Assembly: GCA_021201815.1 (NCBI GenBank)
Contig: JAJQEC010000038.1
Span: 1-39,524 of the forward strand
Direction: 5' to 3'
DNA from: Candidatus Azobacteroides sp.
GTDB taxonomy: Bacteria; Bacteroidota; Bacteroidia; Bacteroidales; WRGA01
DNA length: 39,524 nt
In this document: in pieces, positions 34,452-39,524 of the stretch
Layout: each line of letters starts with the position of its first letter
Position numbering within the stretch: position 1 is the first letter of the stretch
Notes under the pieces: model-generated
Databases searched by the model: none
Seen by the model: the letters and a program-made list of their open reading frames with translations, nothing else
Told to the model about the DNA's origin: nothing
Made by a program: the position numbers and the translations under genes

Positions 34452-37400
34452 TTACTGGACAACCTTTATGGTTTGCATGCCGCTGCCTGTCTTTATGCGC
34501 ACTAGGTAAAGGCCCCGGTGCGGGAAGCTTTCCCGGTAGTGGTACGTCTCGATCTTGCCTGTGTGGCCCAGGAGCCGTCCCTGAAGGTCATAGATGCCAA
34601 TGCCTTCAATGGCTTCCTTATTGGAATACACTTCCAGCAGGCCATGGCTTAAATAAGCATGCAGCTTGGTGACATCCTCTACAATGGCAGGGCTATTTGT
34701 TCCTCTGCGCACGAAGGAAAGGGTAAAGCGGTTGTCGAAAACCCCATCCCCTTCCTTCTCAAACTCATGGATCGAACCCTGGCGCAGGTTATAGGAAACC
34801 GGAACCGCCCCGGAAAGGTCATCCAGGTAAATATCATAGCCCGGGGCAAAAGAGGAAAGGCCGCTGAAGTTCAACCGGTATTTCCCCGGGACAGAGGTGC
34901 GGATACCGATGGGGATTACCACCCCATCCAGCCCCCCCAGCCGAAGGATCTCCATGTAACGCCCATCCTGGGGGCTGCGCGTGTAAATACATACCGGGGT
35001 GTCAATCTCCTTGAGGAACGTCTTGGCGATATCCCCTTCCTCCCCTGCTCCATACCCTTCGCTGTAGAGGATAAGCGACTTGTCCTTCTGTGAACCACGC
35101 GAGACCTCCAGGGTCAGCACCTGCGGCTTTATATTTTCTGCCCCTGTCCCACGCAGCTTGCTGCCCGCATTGTTGGTTACCTGTGTGGCATGTGCCTGCA
35201 GCGTGCCCGTGGAAAAGGGGACACGGGATTCTACCAGCACCGACTGCATCGGCGCGATGTAACGCGACAGCGCAGGAGTGCCCGTCCCGGTGCCCGTCTC
35301 AGCACCGGTGACCGTGTAGGTCTCAAACGTACCATGCTCGGTCAGCACCTTGTAGTAGTTCTTTATGTACGCACTGTTGGCCTCGTAAAAGCGGTGGAAG
35401 TCCCAGTGGCCCATAAAGGGGTTGCCCACAATCAGCTGCCCGCCGGATTCCGTGCAGAGCGCTTCCAGCGGGATGTTGCCCGAAGCATCCTGCACTCCCT
35501 CATACACAAAGCGCTCCTGCACCCCGTTACGCGAGAGCGGCACCGTGGCATGGATATGCCCTGCACGGGCATAGATATGGTAATACTCCTCGCTCTTGGG
35601 GAAGGTAAAGGTATGGCTGGTCACCACATCCATCGCCTGGCGGTTGTCCAGCCAGAAGGAGACGCCCCTGCCCGGGCCCATCTGGTAATGCGGGTTATGG
35701 AAGACCCCGCTCCAGCCCCACTCATCCGTGCTGGTTTCACCCGTCTGCGGGTTGGCCGTGCGGTAAAGGCGCGTGTACACCTCCACATTGTCCAGGTGCG
35801 GGTTGGCATCCACCTCGTAGAAGTCACCGGTGTACAGGCTGCGCAAAGGCGCGCTGAGCATGTACCAGCGGTTCGCATTCATCGTGAGCTCCACGCGGGC
35901 ACCCTCATAGTCCAGCAGGTCGGTGCGCGACACCTCACCGCCGTGCGAGAAGGTGATGTACCGGCAACCGGCCACCGCATACTCCCCGTAGGAGGTACCG
36001 CTGCCGGCGGCATCCCTCAGGTCGGGGTAGCGCACCAGCCCGTCCGGTACCAGCACATTGGTGCACTTGCGCGGGATGTTGCGCTGTGCATACGGGTCCG
36101 TGCCGCTTACCGAGGGGTTGCGCCAGTTGGCAAAGTTATGCCAGTCACTGTCTTCCACCCCCGTCCACACAAGGCTGTCGGGGGTGAGGTAGATGTACAC
36201 CGTGTCGCGGATGGCATTCAGCTTAGCACCCGTTGACTTGCTGTAGGTGTCCACAAAATAACGCTGCACAATGGCCGCATCCTTGGTGACCGTGTAACTG
36301 TCCCCTTCGGCAAGCAGCGTCCCGCCAGTGGCCGCATCGTACCACTTGTAGCTGTACACCCCGTCCGGGGAGAGGCACACCTCCTCGCTTTCCCCCTGGC
36401 ACATGATCCGCTCCCCGTAGGTGAAGGAGAGGTTGGCGCTGCGGTTGTTCCAGTAGGCACACTCCTCTTCCGAGCCATCATGGGGGAAGGAAGGGGGGGA
36501 GGGGGCATTATCCGCTGCGTTGAGGAAGAGGCACCAGCTGTCATAGGCGGCAGGAAAGGGAAGGGAGGAATACCCGGCGATCTCATAGGAGATATCCAGG
36601 GTCCCTGCCTTCGGGATGCTGACCTGCAGGATGGTTGTATTCAGGTGGGTATAGGTATCCGTGGCGCTCTCATAGACATAGAGGGAGACCGCCAGGGGCG
36701 GGTTAAACTCCTTGTCGCCGGTATTGCCCACTTTTATTTTCACGCGCAGCTTGTCAGCGGTGTCATCCACGATGAGCACCGGGCGTTTGTAAGGGTCGAA
36801 CTGCAGGTCGGCAGCTTTGTAGAGCATCATCCCCCCGTCATTGAGCATGGTGGCCTGCTGCAGGAAATTATTGAATGGCCGGGTAATGGTATCCCCGCTG
36901 GTAAAGGCGGTTGCCGGGCTGGGGGGATAGCGTGGGATGGTCAGGTCTTCATTCACGTACAGGGGGTTGTAGGCCCGCTGGTTCCAGACTTTACGTGCCG
37001 GTGCCCAGTCTTCGGTGGAAGAGGAATACACCCGCAACGAGGCCCTCCAGTTCCATGCCGATGGATACTCGACCGTTCTTTTTGCATCTACTCCGGTGGT
37101 GATAATCTGTGCGGAGCCTTTTCCTGTCAGGTCCGCCACAATCGGATATTCATTTACTGTTGCGGATCCTACCGGGTTAAACTCAGCTAAAATTGTCCCA
37201 TCCTTCCCATCTATAATTTGCAACGCATCCTCATCCCTGTAAATTAACTTTGCTTCCCCACTCTGATCAAAATCAAAAAGAGATAAGGTAGTGGAAGAAG
37301 AGCCATCTGTATTTACAATATCCCAGAAAGGAATAAATTTGCAGGCTGTGATGTCATATTTATATGTTTTTAAAATTCCATGGTCGGCATTTCCTGGAGA

Positions 37401-38849
37401 AGGACTTTCTGCAGAAACAAAAGCGATTTCGGGCTTTCCATCCTGGTCAATATCCCCGACAAATAGCAGGGAAGGTGCGTTATTTCCATTGACGGGTAGT
37501 GCAATATTTGTTACCGGTGTATCGTTCATTATTTCACCGGTTCTTGGATTATAGGCATACAGGCTTCCATACGTGGTAGAATAAAAGGGAGAAGCAACTA
37601 CTACATCAAGCTGCCCATCCAAATCCAGGTCTACCAGGGCTGTTGCTCCATCTTTTACATCTGACCGGGAATTTGCCCGTTTATAAAGGGTCATGGAATT
37701 GCCTTCCGTACCTGCGTAATTGGTAATATTGACTTTATAGACACAATCCCCGCCAATAATTTCCAATATACCGTCTCCGTCAATATCTCCGGCTACACAG
37801 GTAGATAATCTGCGATACCGGGAGGGCGCATGTCCGTACCGCCCGAAGCTGTATTCCATTGCATCTGTTATTTCTTCTATTGTTTTTCCATCAATACCAT
37901 TTACCAGTAAGGTTCCGGTTCTGGCATCAAACAGCTTGTCGTAAAGCTGTACATGTACATTACCGGAACCCATAAAATCAGCAATCAGGGGAGAAGGATA
38001 TCCATACACAGGATTTCCTGAATAACTGACATTCCATTCACTGTAATAATTCTTTGTCACCGGATCAAAGCGGTATTTGTAAAGCTGCCGGGGAGAATTT
38101 CCTTCTTTGGTGACATAAAAAATCGCAGCATATCCGTCCCCGTCTACACTGGCTATAGAAAAATAGCTATCATAAGGATTGACAGATTCTTCTGGTATGG
38201 GAATCGTATATTTCAATACTAGTTCAGCATTTTCGTTCTCTTCATCTGTTATCAGGTTGTAAACAAGAATAGCGGTGGATAGAGGATAGGAATCCCCGTC
38301 TTCCGAAGTTGCATTCAGCACAAGGATTTCCACTATTCCATCGTTATCGATGTCCCCGCAGAGGATCGGGGAAACTACATTGACGATGGAATCGGAACGG
38401 GCCAGTTCCTTAATCCCGAAGTCAATGGCCGGGATTGGCACATGGCACACATCCAGGGTCACATTATCCGGCTGGTCCTTGATATTGATATATACCTTAG
38501 CCTGGCTCACCTGGCCATCACATGTAATTTGGTAGACCAGCGAATCCGCACCGCTATACCCGTCCCCTGCCGGCATATAAAAAATATAATTGGATTCCAC
38601 CGTGCATAGCAGGGCATGGTGCGGAGGGGTGATAATCTCCATCTGCAATGTCTCATAAGGTAGGCAGTCCCCCGGGTCATCGTTTTTAAGTACATCCCAG
38701 AATGCATACTCTGCCGTAGGGGAGATAAAGACATTGTCGGCATTGGCCTTTGGCCGGGAAAACAGCTCCCCGCAGGGGAATAGGCCCAGGGCCAGGGCCA
38801 GGCACCATGGGTTGGAAAACATTCTTTTGAGCAAACAACTAGGTTTCAT
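34452..38849 (-). CDS. Giant FG-GAP/VCBS propeller exoprotein with T9SS sorting domain (cassette B)
   Basis: This is a 1465-residue paralogue of giant A. I start it at the ATG at 38849 (MKPSCLLKRMFSNPW, signal peptide). The frame is open to 38999, but that part lies in the leader. After a cadherin-like or Ig-like domain (about 37-125, NADNVFISPTAEYAF) come eight FG-GAP loops (GDIDNDGIVEI at about 165, then GDIDGDGILEI, DLDLDGQLDVV, GDIDQDGKPEI). Several are decayed (ADFMGSGNVHV, ADLTGKGSAQI). Next come VWNQRAYNPLYVNEDLTIPRY, Ig-like domains (CQGESEEVCLSPDGVYSYKWY), WTGVEDSDWHNFANW, and a T9SS domain (IGIYDLQGRLLGHTGK). By hand counts, GC is about 60% downstream of position ~583 and about 55-65% before ~173, but about 38-47% across the propeller. 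That mosaic suggests module exchange. Confidence 0.85.
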   Translation of the reverse strand: MKPSCLLKRMFSNPWCLALALGLFPCGELFSRPKANADNVFISPTAEYAFWDVLKNDDPGDCLPYETLQMEIITPPHHALLCTVESNYIFYMPAGDGYSGADSLVYQITCDGQVSQAKVYINIKDQPDNVTLDVCHVPIPAIDFGIKELARSDSIVNVVSPILCGDIDNDGIVEILVLNATSEDGDSYPLSTAILVYNLITDEENENAELVLKYTIPIPEESVNPYDSYFSIASVDGDGYAAIFYVTKEGNSPRQLYKYRFDPVTKNYYSEWNVSYSGNPVYGYPSPLIADFMGSGNVHVQLYDKLFDARTGTLLVNGIDGKTIEEITDAMEYSFGRYGHAPSRYRRLSTCVAGDIDGDGILEIIGGDCVYKVNITNYAGTEGNSMTLYKRANSRSDVKDGATALVDLDLDGQLDVVVASPFYSTTYGSLYAYNPRTGEIMNDTPVTNIALPVNGNNAPSLLFVGDIDQDGKPEIAFVSAESPSPGNADHGILKTYKYDITACKFIPFWDIVNTDGSSSTTLSLFDFDQSGEAKLIYRDEDALQIIDGKDGTILAEFNPVGSATVNEYPIVADLTGKGSAQIITTGVDAKRTVEYPSAWNWRASLRVYSSSTEDWAPARKVWNQRAYNPLYVNEDLTIPRYPPSPATAFTSGDTITRPFNNFLQQATMLNDGGMMLYKAADLQFDPYKRPVLIVDDTADKLRVKIKVGNTGDKEFNPPLAVSLYVYESATDTYTHLNTTILQVSIPKAGTLDISYEIAGYSSLPFPAAYDSWCLFLNAADNAPSPPSFPHDGSEEECAYWNNRSANLSFTYGERIMCQGESEEVCLSPDGVYSYKWYDAATGGTLLAEGDSYTVTKDAAIVQRYFVDTYSKSTGAKLNAIRDTVYIYLTPDSLVWTGVEDSDWHNFANWRNPSVSGTDPYAQRNIPRKCTNVLVPDGLVRYPDLRDAAGSGTSYGEYAVAGCRYITFSHGGEVSRTDLLDYEGARVELTMNANRWYMLSAPLRSLYTGDFYEVDANPHLDNVEVYTRLYRTANPQTGETSTDEWGWSGVFHNPHYQMGPGRGVSFWLDNRQAMDVVTSHTFTFPKSEEYYHIYARAGHIHATVPLSRNGVQERFVYEGVQDASGNIPLEALCTESGGQLIVGNPFMGHWDFHRFYEANSAYIKNYYKVLTEHGTFETYTVTGAETGTGTGTPALSRYIAPMQSVLVESRVPFSTGTLQAHATQVTNNAGSKLRGTGAENIKPQVLTLEVSRGSQKDKSLILYSEGYGAGEEGDIAKTFLKEIDTPVCIYTRSPQDGRYMEILRLGGLDGVVIPIGIRTSVPGKYRLNFSGLSSFAPGYDIYLDDLSGAVPVSYNLRQGSIHEFEKEGDGVFDNRFTLSFVRRGTNSPAIVEDVTKLHAYLSHGLLEVYSNKEAIEGIGIYDLQGRLLGHTGKIETYHYRESFPHRGLYLVRIKTGSGMQTIKVVQ

Positions 38850-39348
38850 ATGATGATTTTTTATGGATGATAATTTTCGGAATAGGCAAACAGGCCCGCC
38901 TGGAAAAGGAAATAAGCGTTGAAGTATATGAAAAAAGCGGTGATTGGGAAAAGGGCGGTTTTTTCCTGGTAAGGAAGAAAAAACAGGCATCTTTTCCATA
39001 CACCGCTGTAGAGTTTTACAAACAGCAGCACCGTATTCTTTAAAATAGAAGAACCGGGTTAAAGAATAGCAATAAAAAAAATAAGAAAGGAAATATTGCG
39101 TAATTAAAGAAGATTTGTTATTACGCGCACAGGTTAATAAATTACTTAGTGAGTGGTAGTCTCTCTCTCTCTCTCTAACAGAATCCGGCTAACTGCCAAA
39201 TTATCAGCAGAAAAAGAATAAGAAAAAGCATTATTTTTTTGAAGAGAAAACATCTTGATTTGTTATTAATTTCAGGAAATGTCTAAAAATATTCTTTTCT
39301 TTTGTTAATACACGGTGCAAAATTAAGTGAATATTTCTAATATGCAAA
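38850..39348 (-). promoter_or_regulatory. Long leader and promoter of giant gene B
   Basis: On the - strand TTTG (39345-39348), a 19-base spacer and TAATTTTG (39318-39325) form a near-ideal Bacteroides promoter. Transcription would begin near 39311, giving a leader of about 460 bases. It has a (GA)8 tract (39160-39176), the core GATAATTTGGCAGTTAGCC just before it, a GCGCGTAA/TTGCG-type segment as in leader A, and a hairpin (38958-38984, loop region TGGTAAGGA on the + strand) 109-135 bases before the start codon. The 39349-39524 stretch shows nothing recognisable. Confidence 0.6.
39160..39176 (+). repeat. (TC)8 microsatellite in leader B
   Basis: Eight TC units plus a T lie in the same context as the nine-unit tract of leader A (followed by TAACA.AATCCGGCTAACT in both). 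The unit number differs between the two copies. Confidence 0.85.
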
Positions 39349-39524
39349 AACAATCGGGAATTTAAAGTAGAAATGTATTAGTATCCCAATGTGAGAATAG
39401 TGAGTTAATGCGTATAAGGTATATTATTTCAAAATACATATTTCTTCCTGATAAGAAACGCACCCACTCTCTCGAAGAAGATACTATGTAAATAATCAAA
39501 TTTGTTTTGCTAAAAAACTATAAA

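Noticed and set aside
35190..36236. Long + strand reading frame of 348 residues opposite giant gene B
   Set aside because: It is an antisense shadow caused by high GC. The opposite strand encodes clear domains and a T9SS ending.
36480..37190. Antisense frame of 236 residues
   Set aside because: Same GC-driven shadow of the giant gene. It ends where GC falls.
38850..38999. N-terminal extension of giant gene B
   Set aside because: It overlaps the conserved leader hairpin, and the signal peptide begins only at the ATG at 38849.

Overview
The window looks like a chromosomal segment of an anaerobic Bacteroidales-type bacterium (Bacteroidota). The reasons are SusC/SusD pairs, lipoproteins with LxxC signals, many proteins ending in type IX secretion (T9SS) sorting domains, promoters of the TAnnTTTG type, and no clear Shine-Dalgarno sites. 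Most of the DNA is AT-rich. No tRNA, rRNA, insertion sequence or CRISPR array was seen.

Region 1 (1-19122, + strand) is a polysaccharide utilization locus. In order it holds a frameshifted SGNH esterase with carbohydrate-binding-like domains, SusC, SusD, a SusE/F-position lipoprotein, a GH30 lipoprotein, a catalysis-free binding-module protein, a GH30 with Big2, ricin-type lectin and T9SS domains, a third GH30 lipoprotein, and a 1238-residue SGNH/LamG/T9SS protein. Three GH30 enzymes around one SusCD pair point to a beta-glucan, with beta-1,6-glucan (fungal cell wall, pustulan-like) the best guess. The two SGNH esterases suggest that the glycan carries ester groups. Hairpins sit in several intergenic gaps, and a near-perfect palindrome closes the locus.

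Region 2 (19123-20629) is non-coding. It holds a candidate small RNA (a TAnnTTTG box, a long hairpin and a T-run), one copy of a two-hairpin intergenic repeat and terminator-like hairpins.

Region 3 (20630-25113, - strand) is a conserved block transcribed in the order recF, a DUF721 gene, a hotdog thioesterase, and a TonB-dependent receptor. A well-formed promoter sits just upstream of recF.

Region 4 (25114-26593) is non-coding or decayed DNA. It holds the second copy of the two-hairpin repeat, a 22-bp-period array and a thioredoxin-like pseudogene.

Region 5 (26594-39348, - strand) is the most unusual part: two tandem paralogous three-gene cassettes. Each runs from a giant T9SS exoprotein (about 1420-1465 residues, with eight FG-GAP calcium loops) to a 260-298-residue T9SS protein to a 119-136-residue single-pass protein with a shared PQKILPL motif. 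Both giant genes have related long leaders with a TAnnTTTG box, a (GA)n tract, a shared core element and a hairpin at matching distance from the start codon. In the upstream cassette most of the giant gene and its neighbour are GC-rich, but the FG-GAP propeller module is AT-rich, which suggests modular recombination. Together the cassettes look like a duplicated, possibly length-variable cell-surface system. Its function is not known to me.
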